NCBI GenBank assembly: GCA_044598425.1
Contig: CP172536.1
Span: 1,116,001-1,180,000 of the forward strand
Direction: 5' to 3'
Length of the DNA stretch: 64,000 bases
DNA from: JAEVLT01 sp044598425
GTDB taxonomy: Bacteria; Bacillota; Bacilli; Bacillales; Cytobacillaceae
Below are positions 8,187-18,076 of this stretch, piece by piece. A program made the translations under genes and the position numbers. The number at the start of each line of letters is the position of its first letter. The first letter of the stretch is position 1. The notes under the pieces were generated by a model that was given only the letters and a program-made list of their open reading frames with translations, was not told the DNA's origin and did not search any database.

Positions 8187-8899
8187 CCGGTACAATTCAA
8201 AATCGGGATAATTTCCTAAATCAGATTGCAAGCAGTCTCGGACGTTCTCGAATTTCGACGCCAATTGAAAGGCCGAAGTGGAAACATCAGCCTCAACACG
8301 AAGTATTGAAAAATGCTGAAAAGGATGAACTTTTAGAAGTACTTATTAAACAATGCAAAAACATCCATACAACGATTCGAGTCACCGCTACGCACAGCCT
8401 GGCAGCAACTGTCAGGGAAGTTGTCAAAGACTACGGAGGCGGTCCAATTATTACTTGGAAAGATCAGCGGTTTAGCGAATGGGGTCTAGATCCCTTATTT
8501 AAAGAATGGCCTGCTGAATCGATTGAAGTACATGAATGGGATTATGAGCTTGGTGCGGAAAATATTGCGAAAGCAGAGCGCGCAAATGTAGGGATTACGA
8601 TAAGCGATATTACGCTTGCTGAATCAGGGACCGTTGTTCTTTTTAGTAATGAAAATCGCGGAAGAACCGTCAGTTTCCTGCCGACCACTTATATTGCTTT
8701 GGTTCCAAAAAGCACCCTTGTTCCAAGAATGACTCAAGCGGCTCAGAAAATGCGTGAGATTGAAAAACAGGGTGGCAAGATTGCTTCCTGCGTTAACTTT
8801 ATAACAGGTCCAAGCAATTCTGCCGATATTGAATTAAATCTCGTTGTTGGTGTCCACGGTCCGGTAAAAGCCACTTATATTGTCATAAATGATAAATAA
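8183..8899 (+). CDS. lutC: L-lactate oxidation protein LutC
   Basis: A 238-residue LUD-domain protein (ITISDITLAESGTVVLFSNENRGRTVSFLPTTYIALVPKS, residues about 135-175; then FITGPSNSADIELNLVVGVHGP near the C-terminus). It has no cysteine cluster, as expected for LutC. It is the third subunit of the LutABC lactate oxidation complex. The ATG overlaps the lutB stop. A strong terminator follows 15 bases after the stop. Confidence 0.95.
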   Translation: MTGTIQNRDNFLNQIASSLGRSRISTPIERPKWKHQPQHEVLKNAEKDELLEVLIKQCKNIHTTIRVTATHSLAATVREVVKDYGGGPIITWKDQRFSEWGLDPLFKEWPAESIEVHEWDYELGAENIAKAERANVGITISDITLAESGTVVLFSNENRGRTVSFLPTTYIALVPKSTLVPRMTQAAQKMREIEKQGGKIASCVNFITGPSNSADIELNLVVGVHGPVKATYIVINDK

Positions 8900-8913
8900 A
8901 TGCAAGCATCTGA

Positions 8914-8947
8914 CCCGTCTCTGAAAGAAGAGACGGGCCTTTTCTTT
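8914..8947 (+). terminator. lutABC terminator
   Basis: Nine-base arms CCCGTCTCT and AGAGACGGG around GAAAGA, followed by CCTTTTCTTTTT. Confidence 0.9.
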
Positions 8948-9267
8948 TTCAAAATAACTGTTATATTACAACTTATTATCTGTTATATAATTGTTCTCGT
9001 TTAGAAAAACCAAATATAATAACTTTTTTATTAAGCGAAAACAATGTGTACTATAAATTTTTTTTAAATGTTTAACATTTGTCACAGATTGCTGAAGAAG
9101 GTTGCCATACAATAATGAAGAAGAAGTTATTTTAAATAATCAGACATTAGATTGGTAATTTCTGAACACATAAGGGTAACAACGCATCTGTTTTGGAAAT
9201 TTTTTAAGTTTACTTGCCGGAGTGGTTTCTTTATGAAGAATTCTTTAGGAATATAGGGAGGGAGAAT
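8948..9267. other. Upstream region of the oxidoreductase genes
   Basis: An AT-rich stretch of 320 bases without a gene. It holds a perfect 7-1-7 dyad AAATGTTTAACATTT at 9066-9080 that could be a regulator site. I could not pick a convincing promoter. A weak in-frame extension to 9214 lacks a ribosome binding site. Confidence 0.4.
9066..9080. promoter_or_regulatory. Dyad upstream of the ferredoxin oxidoreductase genes
   Basis: AAATGTTTAACATTT is a perfect 7-1-7 inverted repeat 188 bases before the first gene. No regulator is assigned. Confidence 0.3.
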
Positions 9268-10281
9268 ATGTCAGTCTTACCGAAGAAAAATGACCTTGGT
9301 TTTTATGAGATTCGCCTTGAATCAATTGGAGGGCTTGGAGCAAATTTAGCTGGAAAAATGTTAGCGGAAGCAGCAGTCTTGGGGCTTGGTTTAAATGGTT
9401 CCAACTTTTCATCCTATGGTTCAGAAAAGAAAGGATCTCCAGTAAAGAGTTTTATCCGTTTTTGTGAACCAGGGGTTCCGATTCGTGATCATAGTCCTAT
9501 TGAGCAGCCACATGTTGTTGGTGTTTTTCACGAAGCGTTATACAAAACGATTGATGTTGTAAGTGGATTGAACGCGGATGGAATTGTTCTTGTCAATACG
9601 ACTCGTGACTTTGATGATGTTAAGAAGGATTTAAAACTTGAGTATGGAACACTTGCGATTGTTGATGCGCTGACCATTGCGGTTGAAGAAAAAACAAAAG
9701 TAAACACAGCTATGCTTGGTGCACTATACCGAATTTGTGACTTCTTGGATCCTGATAACATGAGAGGCGTCATCCGGAAAACATTTGAAAAGAAATATCC
9801 GCATCTTGTTGATCCAAACCTCCGCACTTTCAATCGCGGGTATAATGAAGTTCAGTTTAAAGAATATAAAGTTCCGGAAGGCGCAGAAGGAAAGAGCTTT
9901 ACCCGCCCGCAGCCGCTTCTCGGCTATATGACTCAAGAACTTGGCGGTGTTGTAACAGCGCAAGCCAATAGTATTTTAAAAGATTTGAGCGGTTCAAGGC
10001 AAGGGTTCTTACCTGAGTTTAAACAAGAAGCCTGTATTAACTGTGCTGCCTGTGACAACGTTTGCCCTGACATGTGCTTTGTCTGGGAAGAAGGAGAGGA
10101 CAAGCGCGGAAGAAAACAAATGTTCTTAAAAGGGATTGACTATCAATATTGCAAAGGTTGTTTAAAATGTGTGGAAGCATGTCCAACAGATGCGCTTAGC
10201 GACCTTCGGGAAATGATCGGCTATGCCGACGAACACCGCGTAAAGCAAAACTTTCCTTATGTGGCAGGGGGGATCTCATAA
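9268..10281 (+). CDS. 2-oxoacid:ferredoxin oxidoreductase, fused gamma-delta subunit
   Basis: A 337-residue fusion. Residues about 10-190 form the gamma domain (RLESIGGLGANLAGKMLAEA, then SSYGSEKKGSPVKSFIRF). The C-terminal 80 residues are a delta-type ferredoxin with two cysteine clusters (CINCAACDNVCPDMC and CKGCLKCVEACP) for two 4Fe-4S clusters. The ATG at 9268 follows GGGAGGGAGA; an upstream in-frame start at 9214 has no such site. It overlaps the next gene by one base (TAATG). It would oxidatively decarboxylate a 2-oxoacid, most likely pyruvate, and reduce ferredoxin. Substrate specificity is inferred, not visible. Confidence 0.88.
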   Translation: MSVLPKKNDLGFYEIRLESIGGLGANLAGKMLAEAAVLGLGLNGSNFSSYGSEKKGSPVKSFIRFCEPGVPIRDHSPIEQPHVVGVFHEALYKTIDVVSGLNADGIVLVNTTRDFDDVKKDLKLEYGTLAIVDALTIAVEEKTKVNTAMLGALYRICDFLDPDNMRGVIRKTFEKKYPHLVDPNLRTFNRGYNEVQFKEYKVPEGAEGKSFTRPQPLLGYMTQELGGVVTAQANSILKDLSGSRQGFLPEFKQEACINCAACDNVCPDMCFVWEEGEDKRGRKQMFLKGIDYQYCKGCLKCVEACPTDALSDLREMIGYADEHRVKQNFPYVAGGIS

Positions 10282-12575
10282 TGGCCATTTTAGAAGAAAA
10301 TTTAAAAAATAATATGATAGCGGAACAAGTTTCCGTGTTTGAATCAGGAAATGAAATGGCGGCTATGGCTGCTGCGCAAATTAACTACCATATTATGGGC
10401 TACTTTCCAATTACGCCTTCAACAGAAGTTGCCCAATTTCTAGATCAAATGAAAACCCGCGGCGAGCATGATATTAAACTCATTGCGGCAGACGGCGAGC
10501 ATGGTTCAGCGGGTATTTGCTATGGTGCAGCTGTAACGGGCGCAAGGGTGTTTAATGCGACGAGTGCAAATGGATTTTTGTATATGCTTGAGCAGCTTCC
10601 AGTTCAATCTGGGACTCGATTTCCAATGGTGTTAAACTTAGTTACTCGTGCTGTCAGCGGACCTCTAGACATTCGCGGCGATCACTCTGACTTGTACTAT
10701 GGTCTGAATACAGGATGGGTAATTTTAACCGCAAAAACGCCTCAAGCTGTATACGACTTGAATATTATGGCGCTAAAAATTGCAGAACATTCGAAAGTTC
10801 GGCTTCCTGTGATTGTTGCCTACGATGGTTTCTGGACTTCACATCAAAAGCGGCGTGTCGAATACTTCAAAGATCGTGCCGTTGTTCAGCAATTTGTTGG
10901 AGAATGCAATACAGAATATAACTTTATTCGAGATCCGAAAAAACCGGTAACAATCGGCGCTCATATGGATGGAGATAATCTTCTCAACAACCATTTCCAA
11001 CAATCTGAAGCAATGTACGCTGCCAGAGATGTATTTAAAGAAGTGGCTGCTGAATATGCTAAATTGTCAGGAAGAGAATATCCTGTACTAGATTTATATC
11101 AAATGGAAGATGCAGAAGTAGCCGTATTTCTTTTGAATTCTGCAGGAGAATCTGCAAAAGATGTGGTTGATAAACTTCGCGAAAAAGGAATTAAAGCCGG
11201 CGTGATTAGTCCGAACATTCTTCGTCCATTCCCAGCTAAAGAAATTCGCGAAGCGCTTAAAAATGTGAAAGCACTATTAGTTGGCGAGCGTGCCGATTCA
11301 TTCGGTGCAGGTGGACCTAATTTAACACACGAAGTAAAATCTGCTCTTCAAGAAGATAAAGCGAACAAAACGATCGTTCTAAGCAGAGTGTTCGGACTTG
11401 GTGGGAAAGATTTCTATGCAACAGACGCGGAAAGCTTTTTCGAAATGGCAATTGATGCAATGGAAAAAGGCTATGCCGAAAAACCATTTGATTATTATGG
11501 CATTGTTCCTGGTAATCCTGAAAAAGCACTTAAACCAGTGATCGAACCGCAGCATGGCGATGCATACAAAACAGGGCTCATTGACGTCAAAATGGATCCG
11601 GAAACAAATAAATTAAAAGTAAAAATTCCGCCGCTTCGTGCTTTAACAACGAAGCCGAAAAGATTAGCCTCCGGTCACGGTGCCTGCCCAGGTTGCGGAA
11701 TTTTCTCAGGCCTTGAATTATTCTTTAAAGGAATCGAAGGCGACATCGTAACACTATTCCAAACAGGCTGTGCTTATGTTACAACAACATCGTATCCGTA
11801 TAGCTCGCACAGACAGACAATGATGCACAACTTGTTCCAAAACGGCGCAGCAACTTTATCGGGAACCGTGGAAGCTTTCCTTGAATTAAAGCGGCGCGGT
11901 GAAATTCAAGTATCCGATGATGCCACGTTTGTGATGGTGACTGGTGACGGCGGTATGGATATTGGAATGGGTTCAGCAATTGGCACTGCTCTTCGCGGAC
12001 ATAAGTTAATTATGCTTGAATACGATAACGAAGGCTACATGAACACTGGTTCCCAAATGTCTTATTCCACTCCTTTTGGACATATGACAAGTACAACTGG
12101 TGTTGGGAAAACGCAAAAAGGTAAAGCCTTCCACCATAAGGACACAGCCCAAATCATGGCTTCTACCAACATTCCTTATGTCTTTACGGGTTCGGAAGCA
12201 TTCCCTCAGGATTTAGTAAAAAAAGGTGCTAAAGCGCAGTGGTATGCACAAAATGTCGGTACAGTTTACGGTAAAATCCTGATTACCTGCCCATTAAACT
12301 GGAAATCAGAAGATCGGTATGGCAGCACAATTATGGAAGCGGCCGTAAATTCATGCTTTTTCCCGCTTTATGAAGTCGAGCAAGGGATCACAACGATCAC
12401 TTACGATCCGGAAGCAAAGAACAAACGAATCCCTCTCTCAGATTGGCTGAAGTACATGGGTAAAACAAAGCATTTATTAAAAGAGGAAAATAAACCAATG
12501 CTCGAGGAATTTGAAACAGAAGTTGAAAAGAGATGGCAGCGTCTTAAAGCAAAAAATGACCATCCTATGCTCTAA
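10281..12575 (+). CDS. 2-oxoacid:ferredoxin oxidoreductase, fused alpha-beta subunit
   Basis: A 764-residue fusion of alpha and beta subunits. The alpha part starts at about residue 20 (NYHIMGYFPITPSTEVAQF) and includes GEHGSAGICYGAAVTGARVFNATSANG split over residues 73-99. The beta part starts at about 465 with GACPGCGIFSG and GCAYVTTT. Its thiamine diphosphate motif lies near residue 557 (GDGGMDIGMGSAIG, ending LEYDNEGYMNTG). Together with the upstream gamma-delta protein all four subunits are present in two genes. An efficient terminator follows. It could be pyruvate- or 2-oxoglutarate-specific; I lean to pyruvate from the neighbouring lactate genes. Confidence 0.88.
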   Translation: MAILEENLKNNMIAEQVSVFESGNEMAAMAAAQINYHIMGYFPITPSTEVAQFLDQMKTRGEHDIKLIAADGEHGSAGICYGAAVTGARVFNATSANGFLYMLEQLPVQSGTRFPMVLNLVTRAVSGPLDIRGDHSDLYYGLNTGWVILTAKTPQAVYDLNIMALKIAEHSKVRLPVIVAYDGFWTSHQKRRVEYFKDRAVVQQFVGECNTEYNFIRDPKKPVTIGAHMDGDNLLNNHFQQSEAMYAARDVFKEVAAEYAKLSGREYPVLDLYQMEDAEVAVFLLNSAGESAKDVVDKLREKGIKAGVISPNILRPFPAKEIREALKNVKALLVGERADSFGAGGPNLTHEVKSALQEDKANKTIVLSRVFGLGGKDFYATDAESFFEMAIDAMEKGYAEKPFDYYGIVPGNPEKALKPVIEPQHGDAYKTGLIDVKMDPETNKLKVKIPPLRALTTKPKRLASGHGACPGCGIFSGLELFFKGIEGDIVTLFQTGCAYVTTTSYPYSSHRQTMMHNLFQNGAATLSGTVEAFLELKRRGEIQVSDDATFVMVTGDGGMDIGMGSAIGTALRGHKLIMLEYDNEGYMNTGSQMSYSTPFGHMTSTTGVGKTQKGKAFHHKDTAQIMASTNIPYVFTGSEAFPQDLVKKGAKAQWYAQNVGTVYGKILITCPLNWKSEDRYGSTIMEAAVNSCFFPLYEVEQGITTITYDPEAKNKRIPLSDWLKYMGKTKHLLKEENKPMLEEFETEVEKRWQRLKAKNDHPML

Positions 12576-12595
12576 TTAAAATCGCGAGTATGAAA

Positions 12596-12634
12596 ACAAG
12601 CAAGACACTTTAGCAGTGTTTTGCTTGTTTTTTT
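12596..12634 (+). terminator. Terminator of the oxidoreductase operon
   Basis: CAAGCAA and TTGCTTG arms, with an inner GACAC/GTGTT stem, are followed by GTTTTTTTG. It ends the two-gene operon 22 bases after the stop. Confidence 0.85.
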
Positions 12635-12835
12635 GTTGAAAAACCGAAAGAGATGTCGAGAAATAGTCACAAGCGGGATAAATTTCTTGTCGAAAAACGA
12701 GATAAATAGGTTGTTTTGTCTAATATTGCGAAAGTATTTACTTTTATAGTAAAAGTTGTCATAATGCTTCAAGTAAGCTATTTTTTTTAAGAATGACTGC
12801 TGTCTTTAAGAGTCATGTTTAGGAGGATTATTCGT

Positions 12836-13087
12836 TTGTGTAGTGATTGCAATAGTCGTGCCGTAAAGATGCTGGAAGAGATCAAAGCCAAAAGGGAAAA
12901 CATGATAAAATGTGCTAGTAAAAATGGTTTTACAAACGAAATGACAATAAAGTTGAGCCAAGAACTTGACGAATTAATCAATGAATACCAGCGTACCTTT
13001 CGCGCTTATCGGGAATCCGAAAAAGCAGGAAGGCCGTTCAAAAAAATGGTAAATGTTTTACCTGGAAAAACACTCGTTAATATTTAA
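12836..13087 (+). CDS. Spo0E-like aspartyl-phosphate phosphatase
   Basis: I choose a TTG start at 12836. An AGGAGG at 12821-12826 lies nine bases upstream and would be inside the gene if the ATG at 12815 were used. The 83-residue product has the Spo0E core: a first helix KMLEEIKAKRENMIKCASKNG, then SQELDELINEYQRTF with the S-x-E-L-D motif and catalytic Asp at about residue 47. These proteins dephosphorylate Spo0A-P or related response regulators and delay sporulation. It stands alone between the ferredoxin oxidoreductase and fix operons, with its own terminator. A cysteine pair near the N-terminus (CSDC) is unusual. Confidence 0.85.
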   Translation: MCSDCNSRAVKMLEEIKAKRENMIKCASKNGFTNEMTIKLSQELDELINEYQRTFRAYRESEKAGRPFKKMVNVLPGKTLVNI

Positions 13088-13100
13088 ACTTGCATAGAAA

Positions 13101-13147
13101 AGAGGAAGATGTCTCAAAAAATGAGAAATCTTCTTCTATTTTTTTAT
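13101..13147 (+). terminator. Terminator after the Spo0E-like gene
   Basis: AGAGGAAGATGTCTC pairs with GAGAAATCTTCTTCT around AAAAAAT, followed by ATTTTTTTATGG. Confidence 0.8.
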
Positions 13148-13492
13148 GGCATCAATTCAGGTTCTTGATTCACCATAGTAAAAGAAATCTGCCAACTGTG
13201 ATATTTATCATTGTTTATATCAAAATATTTCATATAGTTAAATTAGTACAAGTTTTGCTCTAAAGGTTTGCCACATCACAGTCTAACTCATCTTCTTTGT
13301 TTTTGCCCCATGATGATCTATTGCTTCTTGCGAGACAATAATACGATTTCTTCACTATTTGCTTTAAAAAGAAAAATACTTTGGTACTATGCTAATGTTG
13401 CGATTCATATATCGTAATAAAAAGCATTTTATAAAGCGATGAAAGCGAACGCTTTCAATCCGAGCCGCTATTATGGAGGAGGGGAAATTTAC
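13148..13492. other. Upstream region of the fix operon
   Basis: About 345 bases without a gene. AT-rich apart from the 18-base dyad at 13440-13457, which sits 35 bases before the etfB start. Weak -35/-10 candidates around 13380-13425 are not convincing. Confidence 0.4.
13440..13457. promoter_or_regulatory. Inverted repeat at the fix operon
   Basis: TGAAAGCGAACGCTTTCA: arms TGAAAGCG and CGCTTTCA with an AA spacer. Each arm equals half of a cre site, but the spacing is wider than in a canonical cre by several bases. It could bind CcpA weakly or another regulator. It lies just ahead of the etfB ribosome binding site. Confidence 0.5.
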
Positions 13493-14308
13493 ATGCACAT
13501 TGTCGTCTGTGTGAAGCAAGTTCCTGATACAAAGATTATTAAAATTAACCCAAAAACAAACACACTCGACCGCCGCAGTGCTCCGGCCATTTTAAATCCT
13601 TACGATGCACATGCCGTGCAAGAGGCCGTACGAATTAAAAAGTTAACGGAAGGAACGATATCCGTTGTCTCAATGGGACCGCCGCAAGCAACTGAAGTAA
13701 TCAAAAAAAGCGTGGAGATTGGAGCGGATAGAGGATACTTAATATCCGACCGCGCCTTTGCCGGAGCGGATACACTTGCCACGAGTTATGCATTATCAAA
13801 GGCATTGGAAAAAATCAGCTCAGAGCTTCCAATTGACATGATCATCTGCGGAAAACACGCGATCGATGGCGATACAGGCCAGGTGGGACCAGGGATAGCC
13901 AGAAGACTTGATATTCCGCCAATCACAAGCGTTCTGGAAGTATCGGAAGTGAATGAAAAAGAAAACACTGTTTTAGTAAAACGGAAGTTAACAAATGGCT
14001 ATGAATTGATCCAATCTGAATTGCCTTGTTTGTTAACGGTTGAAAAGGAGATTAATGAGATCGAATATTCGCCGATGCCGAATATGATTAAAGCCGCCAG
14101 ATACGAGCCGATCATTTGGACTGTGAGCGATCTTGAAAATGTTGATCGTCCTCAACTGGGGCTGAAGGGATCCCCTACTATTGTTGGCAAGATGTTTACT
14201 CCGCCAAGACCTGAAGGCGGAAAAAAATTCGAAGGCACATCTGACGAACAAATTAAACAATTAATGGAAATTCTGTTAGAGAAAAAGGATTTATTGACCT
14301 CAAAATAA
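13493..14308 (+). CDS. fixA: Electron transfer flavoprotein beta subunit (FixA type)
   Basis: A 271-residue ETF-beta protein: MHIVVCVKQVPDTKIIKINPKTN at the N-terminus, then ILNPYDAHAVQEAVR and the ETF-beta signature region VLVKRKLTNGYELIQSELPCLLTVEKEINE. ATG at 13493 follows GGAGGAGGGG at ideal distance; an upstream in-frame ATG at 13439 falls in the dyad and is rejected. It pairs with the alpha subunit encoded next. Because FixC and FixX follow in overlapping frames, this is a Fix-type (quinone-linked, possibly electron-bifurcating) ETF rather than the fatty-acid oxidation ETF. Confidence 0.9.
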   Translation: MHIVVCVKQVPDTKIIKINPKTNTLDRRSAPAILNPYDAHAVQEAVRIKKLTEGTISVVSMGPPQATEVIKKSVEIGADRGYLISDRAFAGADTLATSYALSKALEKISSELPIDMIICGKHAIDGDTGQVGPGIARRLDIPPITSVLEVSEVNEKENTVLVKRKLTNGYELIQSELPCLLTVEKEINEIEYSPMPNMIKAARYEPIIWTVSDLENVDRPQLGLKGSPTIVGKMFTPPRPEGGKKFEGTSDEQIKQLMEILLEKKDLLTSK

Positions 14309-14345
14309 CATGCCGAAAGAAAGTCGCGGGGAGGGGCTTACTTAT

Positions 14346-15369
<1,024 letters not shown>

Positions 15370-15377
<8 letters not shown>

Positions 15378-16665
15378 AAAATTTGATGTCATTGTTGTAG
15401 GAGCAGGTCCAGCCGGCACCGCCTGTGCATTTGTTTGTGCGAAAAATGGCTTAAACGTCCTGTTGATTGAAAGAGGAGAATACCCCGGAAGTAAAAATGT
15501 AATGGGCGGCGTGCTTTACCGGAAACAAATGGAGGATTTAATTCCGGAATTTTGGAAGGAAGCCCCCCTTGAGCGCCCAGTAGTCGAACAGCGTTTTTGG
15601 ATGATGGATAAGGAATCGGTAGTTTCCTTCGGTTATAAAGGGCTTGAATGGGGAGTTGAGCCTTACAACAACTTTACAGTATTGCGGGCACAATTTGACC
15701 AATGGTTTGCAAAAAAAGCTGTTGAGGCTGGAGCGCTTCTGATCAATGAAACAGTAGTCAAGGAATGCCTCGTAGAAAACGGAAAGGTAGTCGGCGTCCG
15801 CACCGATCGGCCGGATGGTGACCTCTTTGCCGATGTGGTCGTACTTGCCGACGGGGTAAACTCACTTCTTTCAAAACAGTTGGGCTTCCACAAAGAACAC
15901 CGTCCTGATGAAGTTGCTTTAACCGTTATGGAAGTGATTAATTTACCGAAAGAAAAAATAAACGACCGTTTCAGCCTCGAAGATAATCAAGGATGCACGA
16001 TTGAAATCTTTGGAGATTCGACAAAAGGCAATTTAGGAACTGCCTTTTTGTATACAAATAAAGAAAGCTTAAATATTGGGGTCGGAACAACACTGTCAAG
16101 CATGATCAAGGCTAAGTTGAAACCGTATGATTTGCTTGATTACCTGAAAAATCATCCGATGATTAAACCGATGCTCGCCGGCGGCGAATCAGCTGAATAC
16201 CTTGCCCATTTAATACCAGAGGGCGGCTTTCATTCTGTTCCAAAGGTTGTAGGCGATGGAGTGGTCGTTGTTGGAGATGCGGCTCAGCTCGTGAATGCGA
16301 TCCATCGTGAAGGTTCTAACATGGCAATGGCTTCAGGCAAAATGGCAGCAGAAGCAATTGTAAAGGCGAAAACAGCCAATGATTTCAGTGCTGCCAGTCT
16401 CAACAGCTATCGGGAAGCATTGTATAACAGCTTTATCATAAAGGATTTAGAAAAATATAAAGATGCTGCCCATACATTTGAAAAGTATCCGCAATATTTT
16501 AAAGAATATGTGCCAATGATGAACAAAGCGGCCAGTAAATTCTTCACTGTCGATGGTACTCCGAAACGCGATAAACAAAAGCAAATTATGCGCAGCATCA
16601 CTTCTGAACGTGGCACGATCAATGTGCTTAAAGATATGTATCGTGCCTGGAAGGCGGTGAAATAA
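15370..16665 (+). CDS. fixC: ETF-quinone oxidoreductase FixC
   Basis: A 431-residue FAD flavoprotein. The Rossmann dinucleotide motif VVGAGPAGTACAFVCAKNG is at residues 10-28, followed by LIERGEYPGSKNVMGG. The second FAD motif is VVVVGDAAQLVNAIHREG at about 298-315. It passes electrons from FixAB to the quinone pool together with FixX. It overlaps fixB by eight bases and fixX by one, so the four genes form a tight operon. Length is that of FixC rather than of mitochondrial ETF-QO, whose iron-sulfur domain is here a separate protein. Confidence 0.93.
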
Positions 16666-16949
16666 TGTCGACAAAAACCCTTGAGGAAAAACAGTATCTG
16701 ATCCGGTTTAAGTGTGATACGAAGTCTCATTTGACGGTTCTTGACCATGACATTTGCATGACCCAATGCCCGGATAAGCTTTGCACCGTATTTTGTCCCG
16801 CAGAAGTATATAAGTGGGAAGGAACGCGGATGCAGGTTGGCTATGAAGGCTGTCATGAATGCGGCAGCTGCCGGATTGGCTGCCCATATCAAAATATTAA
16901 ATGGGAATATCCAAAAGGCGGACACGGGATTGTGTTCCGGCTAGCTTAA
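16665..16949 (+). CDS. fixX: Ferredoxin-like protein FixX
   Basis: A 94-residue FixX ferredoxin. Cysteines occur in CMTQCPDKLCTVFCPAEVY and in CHECGSCRIGCPYQNIKWEYP, the latter being the hallmark 4Fe-4S segment of FixX and the ETF-QO C-terminus. Together with FixC it forms the quinone-reducing module. Last gene of the operon; its natural terminator appears to be split by an insertion (see 16957-17287). Confidence 0.93.
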   Translation: MSTKTLEEKQYLIRFKCDTKSHLTVLDHDICMTQCPDKLCTVFCPAEVYKWEGTRMQVGYEGCHECGSCRIGCPYQNIKWEYPKGGHGIVFRLA

Positions 16950-16962
16950 TAAAAGAAGCCAG

Positions 16963-17269
16963 CTGCTCATGGTGGGCGCTGAAAAACTTATGCTTTTTAG
17001 ATTCTAGATGAATACGATAATAAAAGGCCGACCTTTGTACCATACTTTTGGAAGAAGAGTCGGCTTATTTTTGATTTAGGCTCCCGTATTACCACCTTTT
17101 TAACCTATATTAAATACGAATTTGGAGTGGGAGCCTTTACAGTTTCGTTCATATCAGGAGGCTCGACGAACGCCCCCCCTGGAAAGCAAGCGCTGGGAAC
17201 GGAAATCAACAGACAAGTTTAAAGAGCTTTCACATTAAAGTGGACTTTTTCAGTAGCCTCTGCTCATGG
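16963..17269. mobile_element. Small non-coding insertion flanked by a 10-bp direct duplication
   Basis: CTGCTCATGG occurs at 16963-16972 and again at 17260-17269 and brackets 287 bases. The inner ends are imperfect inverted repeats: GGCGCTGAAAAA on the left, and AGGCTACTGAAAAA when the right end is read on the minus strand. No coding frame is inside, but there are hairpins (GCCGAC/GTCGGC at 17027-17064; GGCTCCC/GGGAGCC at 17079-17135) and a decayed dispersed repeat. This looks like a MITE or an internally deleted insertion sequence. Ten-base duplications suit IS4-type enzymes, such as the one at the left window edge. Confidence 0.55.
17155..17210. repeat. Decayed copy of the GC-rich dispersed repeat
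   Basis: Segments such as GAGGCTCGACGAACGCCCCC, GGAAAGCAAGCGCTGG and AACGGAAATCAAC resemble the 3' half of the block at 443-572. It lies inside the small insertion described above. Confidence 0.5.
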
Positions 17270-17286
17270 CAGCTGGCTCTTTTTTT

Positions 17287-17510
17287 TATATTATCAGAAT
17301 TTATATCTTAACTTCGATAACTGTCTAGCTCCACAAGAATAAGCTTCGGAAGCATAGCCTCGCACGAAGGAAAAGCGATAGCTTTTTCGAGGAGCGCCCT
17401 ATCGACTAAGTCGCTTCCCTCGCCTCGTCTACGATAAGTCGAGAACGAAAGACTACCGTCTTTCGACTCTCCTTTATCTCACTCGGCTCAGTCCACCTTA
17501 GTTCGAACTA
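17287..17510. repeat. Dispersed repeat, long copy
   Basis: It starts with the 26-base motif ending ...TTTATATCTTAAC (17287-17312). The first 79 bases (17287-17365) recur almost identically at 37019-37097, with only two differences that I can see. This copy continues with GC-richer sequence containing internal inverted segments. It has no credible reading frame and no gene function is apparent. Confidence 0.75.
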
Positions 17511-17578
17511 TATGTATGTTTTTTCACAAAGAAATCGAAAAAGAAGGAAAGCGTAAGAAGAAAGAAGGAATTGTGCGG

Positions 17579-17929
17579 TTAGCTAATTTTCTCTTGAAGG
17601 TTTGAAATGTGGAGTTCGTCGTTCTTACTATATGTTTCAAACGTACGGGCAAGCTCAATTGCCTCATCAATGGAATCTATTCCCGGAGAAGTATAAAAAG
17701 CTTGATCCCAGTTAAAAGTCCCATCAGCATTCGCAGAATAGATACTTACTTTCCAATAATAATAGTCTCTAGACTGTTCCGGCTTTAATTCACCTTCTAA
17801 GGCAATAAGCCAATGGGTTGACAGGAGTGGTGGAAATGAAACGTCCTCAGAAGAAAATACGGTACGGTCATTGTTTCCAATTGGAATCAGTGCTTTTTGA
17901 TAAAAATCACGAAAATTAGGATAGCTCAT
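17579..17929 (-). CDS. Hypothetical protein, 116 aa
   Basis: Not recognised. ATG at 17929 follows AAAGGGTGACAAT; a longer frame to 17980 adds 17 residues without a ribosome binding site. The product (MSYPNFRDFYQKALIPIG...) is acidic and soluble, with aromatic-rich stretches (RDYYYWKVSIYSANADGTFNWDQAFYT split over residues 60-90) and a C-terminal helix (IDEAIELARTFETY). It has no signal or membrane segment. It is convergent with nothing and lies between repeats and the hemerythrin gene. Confidence 0.7.
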   Translation of the reverse strand: MSYPNFRDFYQKALIPIGNNDRTVFSSEDVSFPPLLSTHWLIALEGELKPEQSRDYYYWKVSIYSANADGTFNWDQAFYTSPGIDSIDEAIELARTFETYSKNDELHISNLQEKIS

Positions 17930-18076
17930 ATTGTCACCCTTTCTATAATGGTATACAACTATTATATGAAAGTTTACCAATTTTTTTGAGTGAAAGGAGT
18001 AATTTTTTCTAAAACTTTAGAAAATTTTCATAAATCTGCCACAACTAATTAAGCACAGACAAAAATCATGGGGTGT

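Larger units (their letters stand above)
16957..17287 (+). terminator. fixX terminator whose two arms are now 300 bases apart
   Basis: The left arm AGCCAGCTGC (16957-16966) and the right arm GCAGCTGGCT (17269-17278), followed by a T-run to 17287, are perfect complements. Joined over TCATG they would make a standard terminator eight bases after fixX. They are separated by the sequence 16973-17259. Confidence 0.6.

Noticed and set aside
12815..12835. ATG start for the Spo0E-like gene
   Set aside because: The only AGGAGG lies downstream of this ATG; TTG at 12836 has ideal spacing.
13439..13492. Longer start for the etfB gene
   Set aside because: It would place the 18-bp dyad and the GGAGGAGGGG ribosome binding site inside the coding region.
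17287..17510. CRISPR or tRNA-like structure in the repeat region
   Set aside because: No regular repeat-spacer pattern and no cloverleaf; it is a single dispersed repeat with hairpins.
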